From Zychaea mexicana (lineage: Eukaryota > Mucoromycota > Mucoromycetes > Mucorales > Lichtheimiaceae): a stretch of 64,000 bases of DNA. The DNA is taken from assembly GCF_025766255.1 (NCBI RefSeq), contig NW_026516692.1:186001-250000 (forward strand). Direction: 5' to 3'. The notes under the pieces were generated by a model. It worked only from the letters and a program-made list of their open reading frames with translations. It was not told the origin of the DNA and ran no database searches. The translations under genes and the position numbers were made by a program. Position 1 is the first letter of the stretch; each line of letters begins with the position of its first letter. This document shows, in pieces, positions 23,720-35,855 of this stretch.

Positions 23720-26700
23720 TTCACATTGTTTGTACTGGTAATTTTTTTTTACAAGAAGTTGTATACAAAGAGATATATGGTTACAAGTGTGCGTAATGTG
23801 TTGCTCTTTTTCTGAAAAGCACTGTTTGGGTATTGCGATCAACAGTTAGCAGTAGAGTAAAACAAGGGTTGAAAGTGGAAGATGAAGGAAAGAGAGATGA
23901 GAAGATCGAGGGAAGACGCACAGCTTTGATTGATTTTTATAATGTGACAGAGACACTGAAGTGCATTTCACAGCTTTGATTCATGAAAAAGGTCCTCTCT
24001 CGTTTTGGGTCTGTATTCTCTCCATACACACGATCATCATTCTCCAAACAGCAGCAAACCCATACAGTGCCCTTTCTCCTGCTGATTAAACGCTTTCCTT
24101 CCACAGTCTCTTCACTACTGCCTTCTTTAGTGTACATACGCTTTCAATACGACTTCTTATTCGCTCTATGTTCTCTTGGGCTGTATTTGTAGTAGTAGCA
24201 GTTATACCCACCTGTTTCCTTGGTTCAGACGTGTAAGCATCCCGACTTGAAAATAATAAGCAAACATTCCGAAGCCGTAACCTGCTAAGCACAGCCTCCT
24301 CAACGGGCTCGTGGGACCGTGAATACACTACATCATTGTTGTGTTCTTGTTGCTGTTTGTCACAATAGCACTTACTCTATCACCCACCATATGACCTGAA
24401 TGTTATGTCGGTAGTCGTATATCACCCATTATGAGTCTTACCTAGTTATTGTTTTGTATGAGTAATGTCAAGACACATCGCAGAAGCTTTCATAGCGTCA
24501 TACAGATGTAAATCTTTCACTCTATCATCCACAATATGACTTGAATGCTATGCCGCTAGTCGTATATCAGTCATCATGAGTTTTGCCTGGTTATCGTTTT
24601 GAAAGATTGATGTCAAGACACATCGCAGAAGCTTTCAAAGCGTCATATCATACGTCTACTATCGTAATTCAATTCTCTCCTTGCTTCTAGCTTAAATCAT
24701 CTCGCTCTCTCCCGCTCGTTCTGCGATTACCTTAATCATTCCTCTGCAATTTTTTTATTCATTTTCTCACTGGTTTCTCATTGTCTTACTACCCCTCTCT
24801 GTAACATTACCATTCAAGCATCGACAATTCCGTACCGCAAGGAAGCGACCGTATGCCTTACATATGGCGCTGGTCAATCCATCCTATTTAGAAATGAGTA
24901 ATAGCTAGACAGTAAACCTCACAATAGCTATGAAATTGGTGAAGAGATTGAAAGGAGATTATATATCAGCTCTCAATCTACAGTATTAGTGGTACATTAT
25001 ATGGAATATTTGCAGTTAAATAAGTTATTATATTTGGCTGAAACGTTTTATATCAACAACAAGAAGCTTAAAGAGCTTATGTATATTGAAAAGAAGAATC
25101 AGAATTTATTTTGATTATGTAACACAATAGTGTTTTTGAGTCAAGCTTACTGTATAAATATAAGTAACCTGGCAATCAATGGTTAATCAGGTACGTTTAT
25201 AGGGGCTGATCTTGATGGAGGAAGAGCGGATGAGAGCGTGTGAATGAACATGGGCTGAATAAAAAATTATATAAGATTTATTGAAAAAATAATGGATAGA
25301 GCAGTAAAATCAGATCAGGGAAAGAGAGAGAGCAAGAGAACGCTTTGATGGGGATTGAGAAGGCTGTAATAACACATGAATGAATTCCTTATTATGGCAT
25401 AAAATGAGAGTTAACAAAGACTTTCACCAGATCTACATACAGTAGCAAAGCATGCTTTTAAAAATAAGCGGTGTGACGATCACAGCGAAACAAAAAGTTA
25501 ATCGAGCCAGATAATAAGAGACAGAACTTATGTCGATGATGATTATGGCCTTGCATCTGTAGTATCATAAATACTGTGCTTTCTGGTTCGGTTGGTTAGT
25601 AGCGATGAAAAAACCCTAGCATTATTATATGTACATAAGGTTGTTATAATTGGTTTATTTTGCCAGAAGGATTCCAGTCATTCCACCGCAGATAATCTAC
25701 GTTGCATGCTTTCCACATCGCTTTCTTTGATAATAGTTTTGTGCTTGCCGTCTATAAGAGTCTTGTTTGATCGTTTCTTATATACATGCACAAATTAGAA
25801 ACCGTTTCACTTGCGACTTGCGCACAGCTGTCGTGTTCTCCGAGTAGCAGGGTCTTATACAAATCAGCTTGTCAGTTCACGCGTCCCACTCATAGTATAG
25901 CTGTTCTTCAGGTGAATCAAATGTATTTCCTTTAATTACCCTTTATGAACAGCAATATACACTTACTCTACGAAATTAGATTAAGCGTTGATGTGTGATG
26001 AGTACATGGTACAGTTTCTCAAGTGTAGAAAGGGAAAGAGTGAGAAAGAGCGAAAATATGAAGTGGCGGCTGGATTCCAGTGCCCGCTGCTGCTAATCTG
26101 TAATATGGATATTCTAACTTATTGGAGAAAAGGCGACATTAGTTAATTTCTTTTGCCGCAAAAAAAATGCGATGTCGTCTCGCGACGCAAATCTGGTTCG
26201 ATTGCGAATGTAGTATAAAGAAACTTTACTGGTGGTGCAGCTTCTCCCGTTATGTAAATACCACAATAGCAGATGATGACTAGAAGCAGCGCAGCATGTT
26301 TGACCGGTTGAACGGGTAGAGAAACATTGCGACAAGAGCACAAGAATGTACTTATCATTAATAATTATTGCGATCCACTTACATTGAGTATCTGCATCCG
26401 TTGAGGTGTTAGCAAAGAAAAAAAGTGATCCGATGGCTACTACTACTACAGCTCTTATCTATAATATGAGGTGCCCAGGTAAAGTGAACTAATCCTTATA
26501 TGTTAGCTCCCATATTCGTTTACGCTCCACCTTTGGATTTTGCCATGTGTGCGTTTCTATGTGGATCATGACAGTAATCGCAGCAAAGAGCATGGATACT
26601 ATTTATTATGGCACCATACACAAGTTGCGATAACCACCTTACTCGCGCATTTAGGTCTGAAAGTACCGGATTAGGGCCCGCTCAGACAGTTACACAACCA

Positions 26701-26840
26701 CTGTAGTAGCGGTAATTACGTAAATCAAAGACCCTTGCATAAACTTGAGCTCTTTTCTTTTGTCTCATCGCGTCGTTTCTTTTTCTTTTATTACTTGCTC
26801 GTGTATTCTTATCCACCTCTAAACAACTATATTACATATT
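23720..26840. other. Gene-poor interval before lactate dehydrogenase
   Basis: About 3.1 kb with no supported gene. It contains a 145-base imperfect tandem duplication at 24374-24650 and otherwise AT-rich sequence. The last ~100 bases form the pyrimidine-rich leader of the lactate dehydrogenase gene. Confidence 0.5.
24374..24650 (+). repeat. Imperfect tandem duplication, about 145-base unit
   Basis: Two adjacent copies start at 24374 (ACTCTATCACCCACCATATG) and 24519 (ACTCTATCATCCACAATATG). They stay aligned through TAGTCGTATATCA and TGTCAAGACACATCGCAGAA to GCGTCATA. Copies differ by scattered substitutions and small indels. Neither holds a gene. Confidence 0.85.
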
Positions 26841-28114
26841 ATGCTCTCGTCATTACTGAGAACGGCCTTACCAAGGTGCACACGTCCTTTGACGACGCTT
26901 CATAATAGCAGTAGCAGCAGGATACCGTCGTTATTAGCACCGCGCCTCACTGCCATTATTACACCATCATCACCCTCACCAGCACAAAATCCTCGTCATT
27001 ACACAACCAATACGATGCGCTGTACTTCATCCAAACAAGTAGCGATTGTTGGCACTGGTGCCGTTGGATCAACCATTGCCTTGTGCACCATGATGAAAAA
27101 TGTAGCATCTGAACTTTTACTCGTCGATAGTGCAAGGGATTTTGCACGGGGTCAAAGCATGGATTTAAACGACGCAAATATCGTCAACAGCACCAAAATT
27201 CGTGACGGAACACTCAAAGAAGCAGGCCAAGCCGAAGTGATCGTGATTACTGCCGGTGCCAAGCAAGGACCCGGGGAGTCCCGACAACAGGTATTGTGTT
27301 CCCAGTCTAATCCCGGGTTCGTCCAATTTTAGGGATTTATTTTTATGCCACTAACATCGCATTATTGAACCCGTAGCTCGTTGACCGAAATTACGACGTT
27401 TTGAAAGAAGTGATTGGTGGCATGCAGCCAATCCGACGAGATGCTATCATGATGTTGGTGTCGAACCCTGTGGACGTGTTGACTTCAATTGCTCAAAATT
27501 TATCAGGTTTGCCGCGCAAACAAGTGTTTGGCTCAGGCACTTTTTTGGACACGTCTCGGTTGACGGTATATCTGTCTGATTTGCTCAATGTAAGCATACA
27601 CAAGTGAAGATATATAGAGAGATGGTTTTGAGGGTGCTGATATAATTATCACAAGCGATTCACCATTTAACGCATGATATAACAGGTCTCTGCAACATGC
27701 GTCCACGCCTATGTGTTGGGAGAGCATGGTGATAGCCAATTCATTGCATGGGACGCAGCTTCTATAGCTGGGCGACCTTTACTCTCGTTCCCAGAGATTA
27801 AAAATGTCGACAAGGAAAAGGTTCGGTTGACCATTTCAAACAAGGCAATGGACATCATCCAGCACAAGGGTTCAACTTACTATGGCATCGGTGCATGTGG
27901 CGCTTCCCTATGCGAATCGATATTGCGGAATTCGTTGGATGTTCGGCCACTCTCTGTCTATGTGGATGAAGTGGACACAGTTATTTCAGTGCCTGCAAAA
28001 CTAGGTGCTGCCGGAATTGAACAAATCATGCCGATACCCTTGGCGCCAAACGAGCAAAAGCAGTTTTTGGAAAGTGCAGCGACATTGAAAGCTATCGGAC
28101 AAAGATATAGCTAA
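26841..28114 (+). CDS. ldhA: L-lactate dehydrogenase (NAD-dependent)
   Basis: Interconverts pyruvate and L-lactate with NAD(H), EC 1.1.1.27. Exons 26841-27290, 27377-27589 and 27686-28114 join in phase 0 and give 363 residues. The Rossmann motif GTGAVG is at 71-76. The active-site loop reads [11 protein letters not shown], with Gln142 at the position that is Arg in malate dehydrogenase, supporting lactate specificity. Asp208, Arg211 and His235 (FLDTSRL, LGEHGDS) have the same spacing as the canonical 168/171/195 set. MQPIR and [13 protein letters not shown] match Rhizopus LDH. The first 58 residues, before a second Met at 59, are Ser/Arg/Pro-rich and resemble a mitochondrial presequence absent from Rhizopus LdhA. 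Translation might instead start at Met59. It is convergent with the hydrolase. Confidence 0.93.
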
Positions 28115-28385
28115 AAAACCCCCGAAGCCCGTTTTTTCCACCTGGAATTACTTACCTCCTTTTTTCTCGTGTACATGAGCCAATAATCATCACCTTTATT
28201 TTTGCTTGCGTATTGCGAATGTTTTGGAGTGCCGGTTCATTTAGAAACGAGTGTGAAGAGGATGAGGGATATGGTGTTGAATGGATAAAGGAAAAGAAAA
28301 AGTAGGTCTGCTATTGAATGTGTATACACAACTATGATATAGTAGTCGATATAAGAAAACTGAGTAGCTATAACTATTAAAAACG

Positions 28386-29923
28386 TCAATGTCCACCGGT
28401 GCTTGCACACCAATCGACAAACTTTGTTAGATCCTGTCGCCATATCTCTTTGCTACGACAAACATGCGGCTCGACAATATGAATATGACCAGTCTTTGGG
28501 CGCGACACGACTGTGACAGACACATGATGTTGCTTCTCCAACTTGTCGATGAAAGCTGCGATCTGAGGCTCAAACAGCTCACCGCCACCATACGAAACAA
28601 AGGTCGGACAGAAATCATCAAAGTCGCCATGCAACGGCGATATAAACGGCTGCCGAATGAATGCCTCGCGATAGCTCGCTTCCATGGAATCATAACGAGG
28701 AACGTAGTTTTGCCGATAATAGTCTATTTGTGAGATCCGCACATAGTCGCAGTAATATTTCTCGGTCCTTTGTGGCAAATCCATCGTAACCCACGGTGAA
28801 ATTAATGCACATCCTGCTGGCAATGGGATAGGTGGTATAGTTGCCAATACAGGGTCAGACCGCTGATCACGGATTCTCAGTAGGACCGTAGCCGCGAGAT
28901 TCCCACCCGAACTGTCTCCAGCTAAGAATATGATTTCACGTGTTATAAAAGTAGGTCTTATGAGAAGCGGAAATGACAGGAGGAACCGAAAACAGTTGAA
29001 AGCAAACACGCGTGGTTCCATATAGCATAGATCATTACTTCACTAATACCAGAGCACATACCAACTATAATCCGAGATGGACTCAGACCCAGGTCATGCA
29101 CAAGATATCGATAAGCATTGACACAATTGTCTTGAGCAGTGGGGTAAGTCTCTTCCGGAGAAAGCGAATAATCTACACTCAAAATGCACCCCTTCATTTG
29201 ATGCTTCGCTTTCAAACATTCAAGCACGTACAGGAAACTTGGCATGTATTCAGTGGAGAAACCTGGTGCATAAATTGTTATTTAATGATAAAACAATGAA
29301 TTTGTATATGTATATCATATTTACATTCTTCTTACCTAAATGGAATCCACCACCTGGATAATCATTTAGTCACAATTAGCTCTTGACAAAATTATCGTGA
29401 TCATAAAAACAGAACTATAAAAGAACAATACCGTGGAAATATAGAATGATGATATCCGCCTGCTGTGCAATTTCCTCTGCCCGAGCATGAGCATCTTTAT
29501 GCTTCTTTATGTTAGGGATGATCCAGTCGGCGCTCCAAGTCTCTCGCTTAACACGTAAAATATGACGTTTGTCTGCGCTGGTAGGTGCTAATAGCAACCG
29601 CATCGCTTTCCGCTGAATGGAGAGCGGTAGCTGTAGCCCTGATGCGATAAATTTATATCGCACAGGAATCGGTATGTAAAATATGATCCTTCGGATAAAC
29701 TGGGCCATTATTGTGCTAACTAGTAGTAAGAGGAGATATCAGTAGAGCGGCATACATGTATAATAGTAAATATTCACCCTTTCCCTCTCTCTCTTCGACG
29801 AAAGGGGGGGGGGCTCAAATTCTTACATAGTAGCCGACCATTCTTTGTTCCAAGAAAGACAATTGCCAACGCAATGAGAACAGATTTCAGTTTGGGAACC
29901 ACGTTCATTAGTACATCTAGCAT
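28386..29923 (-). CDS. HSL-type alpha/beta hydrolase (esterase/acetylhydrolase)
   Basis: A predicted esterase of the hormone-sensitive-lipase family, 379 residues. Exons 29923-29827, 29719-29432, 29353-29336, 29262-29062 and 28921-28386 join in phase 1 throughout. The first exon supplies a hydrophobic stretch (VLIALAIVFLGT) suggesting an ER or lipid-droplet membrane anchor, with catalysis on one face. The oxyanion-hole motif HGGGFHLG is assembled from exons 2, 3 and 4, with the 18-base exon 3 encoding its core. The nucleophile elbow GDSSGGN is split by the last intron. FISPLHGDF and the late GHIHIVEPH supply the acid and catalytic His regions. Similar fungal proteins hydrolyse acetylated sterols or short-chain esters; the substrate here is unknown. 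Confidence 0.85.
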
Positions 29924-30052
29924 GGCTGTCAAAAAAGTAAAAGGAAAGAGAGCGAGAGCGAAATAATTAAGCACATGAGGATTTTGGCTCAGTTGCGCTT
30001 CGGTGACTGAATTCAACCAGCTCTGTTACTTCGACCTCCATAGCGTTGAAGG

Positions 30053-31508
30053 TACAGCGCTTCCAGCAAGCAATGTCGCAATCATTCGAAATCAATGTCG
30101 CTGGTGAATTATAATTGAATGGGCAACGGAAAGTTGTTGATGAGAACGGTAGCTCCGAACTTATGAAGTGCACTGTGGGAGAGAAAGAATTTAAAGTTGA
30201 GACGCTTGCAACTCGCAGTGAGTATTTGAGCGATCTGCCGGTGATACGTCTTTGAGTTGTCCATCCAATGTTGATAAAGCAATCAAAATCGGAAGATGTT
30301 CGTATGAGGGACGTAGATACTAAGCGAGACCATGTGCGGTGCACTGTCCGATTAAAGGCTAAATCACTCGATTTGAAGCTTGAAAAAGAATGAGTACATC
30401 AGCAGCAGCGAAGCAGCTGGGCATTGATCTTCGGACTGCTTAGAGATGGGTCAAGCAACATAATACGTTCCCTAGCAGCATTTTCGTGAGCTGTGATTAA
30501 GTGATTCGTAAGTGTATTTTGGCCGTAAAGAGCATGAGGTGATTGTTGTCAACTTCATTGATGCTAAACAAAAAGAATTCATAGATCAAAGAGATAAGCA
30601 ATGATTATGTCATGAAACACGTCCGAGAATGTGTGACGCAACCAACATTAGATTGATATATAGAATGTCAACTAGAAGAATAAAAACTGAAGACGAGTGC
30701 AATCTTATAATTTACCTGTTCCGTAATTTGGCTACTGTATGCTTCCACTGATCACAAAGAAGTCTGCTCCATAAATTGGCAACCTAGACAAAATCAACAA
30801 GCGTAATAGACTTTCGGAGAGAAATGGAGCCATTTGTATATGAACACTTTGTTTCGACATTTATTGCAGCATTCATGATATCATAAAGCGAGTCCCACAC
30901 TTTTACAGACCACCTCTAATTCTTTTTGATATTCTTCCTGCAAAAATTTATGGCACTTAACCGCACTCTTTACAACAGCCCAGAATTGTTATATTTGGTT
31001 TGGTCCAGGAGAATAAGTAGGATGATACCCAGATATATATCCTCGATACTCATGAAACTTTTTTTAGCATCAATGAAGTTGACAACAGTCGTCTTATGCT
31101 CTTCAGTCAAAGTACACTTACGAATCACAACTCACAGCAACGCTGTTAGGGCACTTGCTTGACCCATCTCTAAGCAGTCCGAAGATCAATGCCCAACTGC
31201 TTCGCTGCTGCTGATGTACTCATTCTTTTTTAAGCTTCAAATCAAGTGATTTAGTCTTTAATCGGACAGTTGTTCTATAAAACTGGATGGACAACTCAAA
31301 GACGTATCACCGGTAGGTGCATCGTTCAAATATATACTGCGAGTTGCAATCGTCTCAACTTTGGATTCTTTCTCTCCAGCAGTGTTATCCATAAATTCAA
31401 GGCTAGCATTCTCATCAACGACTTTCCATGCCCACACAATTATAATTTACTAGCGACACTGACTTTAATTGGTTGCGACATTGCTTGCTGGAAGCGCTGT
31501 ATCATCTT
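30053..31508. mobile_element. Decayed Tc1/mariner-like element with long inverted arms
   Basis: Left arm (about 30053-30572) and right arm (about 31055-31508) are imperfect inverted copies sharing long blocks, for example GACGTATCACCGG-type and GATCTTCGGACTGC segments; the left arm has roughly 70 extra bases. Both arms carry the N-terminal part of a transposase, including the helix-turn-helix STSAAAKQLGIDLRTA followed by a stop and RWVKQ. The minus strand of the central part encodes a decayed DDE C-terminus (HPTYSPGPNQI, stop, QFWAVVKSAVKCHKFL), matching the Tc1-type YSP..NPIE..W region. The catalytic middle is missing and stops are frequent, so it cannot move by itself. Confidence 0.8.
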
Positions 31509-32041
31509 ACTATATATGCAACAAGAGAATACAGCCAGTGGCAGCAGTTACTGCTAAACAACAGATTCGACAAGTAGACCATAGAGCTCACGAAACCAAG
31601 TATTTAACGACTGTAAAATCAGAAGTATACCATTATATAATATCTCCTATTGCTCATACCCTTGTGTGGGTCTTTCTTTTTCTTTTGCTTGCTCCTCCAT
31701 GAATTCCACTATTGATTAAATTTCTTTTGTTCCTCCGTCTTCTAGTTAGCTTCTGGCTTCGTGTTGAAATGATATTTAGAAAAAGAAAGGAGCGGTATCA
31801 TATTTGACAAGTAGTCTTGCTGGTAATGTATTGAACGAAGCTATATAACAATTAATGAGGGTAGTGATTTGATGATGGTGATGCAGTGAAGAGTAAGAAA
31901 GAGTTTAATTAGTATGATAGTAGTAGTGGTAGTAGTGGGAGCTATAGATATTTTGTGACGTTATGAAAACAAGAAAATCCTGCGGGCGCATTGTGCATGG
32001 AAGTTCGTCGTACATGATAAATGCTCGCCATGTTGCTTGTT
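31509..32041. other. Intergenic gap
   Basis: Between the decayed transposon and the LEA2-like gene. AT-rich; no gene seen. It should contain the 3' region of the LEA2-like gene. Confidence 0.4.
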
Positions 32042-33212
32042 CTATACGGTGGGACATAAGAACTTTCCGGTGGATGGTGTTGTGGTAACGTGTTGTGACC
32101 ATGCGAGCCCCCGAATATGTAATTGACCCTACATAGTGTACATTACAATAGCAGATATGGCAAGAGACAATATTAGGTTGTCTGCACGACAATTTCAGGG
32201 AAAAAAAGGGGTGGTGAATGGCGGTTGTGCCTTCTTTTCTGGTACTTTCAAAAAATTATAGAAAACGATACAAAGTGTCTAGCTTCTTTAAGGGGTGAAC
32301 AAGAAAAAAGAGGCAATATTGTGTGGTAAAGATTCTTTCTATTACCTGTATTGCAACCGCCAGATCGGGAGGAGTGCCCAGCTTTTTTGGGCCGCATGCA
32401 TTGTAGAGATTCTGGAAGGTCGGGTCATTCACGGATGCAGCATCATAACTGATATGGAATACCAACTGAAGCAGCGTGCTCTTACGAGGCGCCAAGGTCA
32501 ATGTGTTTTCTGCCATGCCAAACTGCTTGTCCTGATGCAAGGCATCGACAAGATACAGCTCCATGTAATTGATATGCGTAGGGATCCAGTTTTGCGAGTT
32601 ATCAAATGTCACGTTCACAAGCCATGTTGCTCGTAGAAACGCCTGGTTATCCTGACCCCAGTCCGCAGGCGTATGCATCGTTTGTGCATTGTCGTCCATC
32701 AAAATATGCGGCGTGCGTGGCCAGCAGAAGAACGCGATGAGTCCACCTGTCAACAAGATTAATGTGATGACCGAAAACAGAATGTGGCACCAGCAGCGAC
32801 GACGTTGCTGAGGTGATAGCTTTCTTTTCTTGCGCGCAATTTCGAGTGAGAGGGTCGTGTTTTCTTTGCGCACGGGTGCTGCCTTGAATAACAAGGACAT
32901 GGTGGTAGCCGACAGCATGGAGCGGCTTGGACCACCATCGTGTTGTAGTAAGTCGAGACGGTTGCTATGAAGAAAATTGTTGGGTGGTGGACGTCCTCCC
33001 CCTCCTGCTGTTGCTAATGATGAAAGGGCGTCTTGCTCCTCGTTCAGATAGAGCATTGTTTTAGCTTGAGTTATGTCTGGAGGATGGTTGGAATATGGCA
33101 GGTACGAATTGGCTCGTTGCGAGTCATGCTGCTGTTCGACAGCCATCATGGTGCGCTGCTCACTTTTGCGCGATCGGTATGGATCGTGATCAAAATGGAC
33201 CTGGTCGTCCAT
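32042..33212 (-). CDS. LEA2/NDR1-like single-pass membrane protein
   Basis: A predicted type II membrane protein of 317 residues from exons 33212-32346 and 32128-32042 (phase 0). The open frame extends further upstream, but the first ATG is at 33212 (MDDQVHFD). The first ~130 residues are polar and disordered. A basic patch (RKKRKLSPQQRRR) precedes one hydrophobic helix (FSVITLILLTGGLIAFF). The outer domain has LVNVTFDNSQNWIPTHINYMEL and a LAPRKSTLLQLVFHISYD segment, resembling the beta-sandwich of LEA2/NDR1-type proteins. The short last exon gives GQLHIRGLAWSQHVTTTPST and ends FLCPTV, as such fungal proteins end near an FxCP motif. Function is unknown; a cell-wall or vacuolar membrane role is a guess. 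It shares a 158-base divergent promoter with the S9 peptidase. Confidence 0.62.
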
Positions 33213-33370
33213 CCTATTGAGTTCATATATGCTTACTAGAATAAAAGAGAAAGAGAAGAAGAGAAAGTGACAGAGTACAAGATTTAGAAAGAAAAAAAAA
33301 ATAAGGAGTTGAAGGGATTCGAGAGCATCGAAGCCTAGAGCGCGCAACCCTCATCCGTCAATTGCACTGC
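33213..33370. promoter_or_regulatory. Divergent promoter region, LEA2-like / S9 peptidase
   Basis: Only 158 bases separate the two ATGs if the peptidase starts at 33371. If it starts at 33494 the shared region is about 280 bases and includes a TATA-like CATATATAC at about 33473-33481. Confidence 0.4.
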
Positions 33371-35729
33371 ATGGCGTTCCGATGTAACAATGCTTGTTGT
33401 TCTGTACTACATCGGCGCGGGCTCAAACAACGTGCGAAACTTTTCGAGGCCACGTATCCTCTCTCCCCAACGCATATATACTCAACTCCAACCATGGTCA
33501 ACATTAAACCATTCGGTGCTTGGCCATCCCCTGTAAGCGCCGATTCCTTGGCAGCTGGACTGTCCGCCACAGACGTATGCATCGACCAGCAAACCGTATA
33601 CTGGTGTGAAGTAGTACCTTCCGAACAAGGCCGAGGTCAAATTTTCTCGCGCAGCCTCGCCAGTGGTGCCAACAGCGTGCCAAAACCACTCTTGCCCCTC
33701 GGCTACAGTTGCCAATCGCGCGTGCACGAATACGGTGGTGGCAGTTTTAGCGTGCACAACGGACTTGTCGTTTTCTCCAATGACAAGGACAAGCGTCTGT
33801 ACAGCATTGACAGTAACAATGGCGCGATCGAACCGATTACAGGTGACAGCAAGGCGCTTTTGCGATACGGCGACATTAAGATCAGCGACGACAACACGTA
33901 TGTGGTGTGCGTCGAGGAAATGCACAAGGAACAAGAAGAACCCAAGGACGTGGTGAATCGCTTGGTCTCAGTACGCATAGCAGACGGCTCTGTGCATGTC
34001 TTGGCAGAAGGTCATGACTTTTATTCGACACCTCGTCTTTCGGATCGCGCGATTGCATATCTCTCGTGGGACCACAGCAACATGCCCTGGGATTTCACGC
34101 AACTTAATGTTGCAGACATAAGCCCCGATGGAACATCACTGACAGATTCAAAACAAGTTCCTACTGCTTATGAAAGCTTTGTGGTAATCTATGCATCCTC
34201 CCTTGCACACACTTGTGTTTTCATGAAAGACCACATTAATTTGATGTATCCTTTGTATCGAAATAGCAACCGGAATTCGGTGCTGACGGTAATCTCTATG
34301 TGGCTTCAGATCGCTCGGGTTTCTGGAACCTTTATCGCATCGCCAACGAGGGCAACAATCTTGATCTTTTACTTCCTGCGCCCCTGGAACAAGAATTCGC
34401 CGGAGCCCAGTGGCAGTTCAACCAATCCTGGTACTCGCCATTCGCTTCAGACCCTACCAAACTGGTGTGCGGCAACAAGGACAAGCTTGCAATCCTGGAT
34501 ACCGAGGCCAAAACATTGACGAATATCGAGCCGCTTTCTGACTACATTTCTTTTGAATTCATCCATTCCTATTTTGACGAAGAACTTGGCCAAGAAGTCA
34601 TCGTAGCGAATGCCACAACGACCCATTCGCCTTGTGAATTGATTGCGTACTCAGTTGAAAAGAAAGAAATCCGAAGCCTCCGCCCATCAACTGCACCACC
34701 ACTTGACAAAGCATACGTGTCCGTGGGTCAAGAAATCGAGTTCCCAACCACGTTTGACAAGACGGCCTATGCTTACTATTATCCACCGCAGAATCCAGAT
34801 TATGCTGGTCCTGAAGGAGCCAAGCCTCCACTCCGTGTCTTGTCCCATGGTGGCCCAACAACACAAACCAGCCGTGGCTACAACCGTGCCATCCAGTACT
34901 GGACTACCCGAGGTTTTGCTATTGTTGATGTCAACTATGGCGGCAGCACAGGTTATGGTCGTGAATACCGCAATCGTTTAAAGAAGATGTGGGGCGTTGT
35001 GGACGTGGATGATTGTTGTCATGCTGCTATCTATCTAGTCAAGCAAGGATTGGCTGATGGAAAGAAGCTTTCCATCAAAGGAGGATCAGCAGGTGGATTT
35101 GTCACACTTGCTGCAGTCGCTTTCCGTGACGTGTTCAATGCCGGCTGCTGTCTCTACGGTATCTCGGATATAACACTGCTTGCCAAAGAGACCCACAAAT
35201 TTGAATCGCGCTATCCTGGTAACTGATATGACTCTGCATGTCTCTTCTCTCTTGATAATAGTTGCTCACCCTACGAGTGTTTTTTTTTCACGTAGACGAG
35301 CTGATTGGCGAATATCCAAAGGATGAAGAGGTGTACAAAGAGCGGTCACCGCTGTTTTCAGCAGACAAGATCACTTGTCCTGTCATTTTCTTCCAAGGTG
35401 CAGAGGATAAGGTGGTACCGCCTTCGCAGTCCGAGGTAATGGTGGACGCATTGAAAGAGCGCGGCGTGCCGGTGGCATATGTTAAATATGAAGGTGAAGC
35501 ACACGGTTTCCGAAAAGCTGAAAATATCAAGCGTACAGTCGAACTTGAACAGGCAAGTAGTACTAGTCAGTATGATCCAAGTAGTCGATAACATGGACTA
35601 ACGAAAAGGATGTGCACGTAATAATCATTTATTTATTTTTATATAAAACAACAGTGGTTTTATGGACAAATCTTTGGATTCCCTGTGGAGGGCGTTGAAG
35701 GTGTAACTATCTACAATTTCCCCAAGTAA
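33371..35729 (+). CDS. S9-family prolyl oligopeptidase-like serine peptidase
   Basis: A predicted dipeptidyl-peptidase/acylaminoacyl-peptidase-like enzyme, up to 698 residues. Exons 33371-34183, 34267-35218, 35296-35552 and 35655-35729 join in phase. The N-terminal half is a beta-propeller (SRVHEYGGGSFSV, AYLSWDHSNMPWD, ASDRSGFWNLYR). The C-terminal alpha/beta-hydrolase domain has LSHGGPTTQT, NYGGSTGYGREYR, the nucleophile serine in IKGGSAGGFVTL, aspartate in QGAEDKVVPP and histidine in GEAHGFR, giving a complete triad. The last intron is GC-AG (GCAAGT at 35553), and read-through would change the C-terminus. The start may instead be the ATG at 33494 (MVNIKPFGAWPSP), which has a better Kozak context. 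The longer form adds 41 Arg/Cys-rich residues that could be a targeting peptide. Confidence 0.87.
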
Positions 35730-35855
35730 ACTAACAATAAAATTTCATACACACCAAAGATATCTCGTATAATTTACTGTTGCTTATCCCTACAATTTAG
35801 CAATGAAAAATGACATTAGTATCTATTTGGGCTTGTATGTGGAAAACCAATGTTC

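Noticed and set aside
33362..33370. Earlier start of the S9 peptidase at 33362
   Set aside because: That codon is TTG; the first ATG in frame is at 33371, and 33494 is also plausible.
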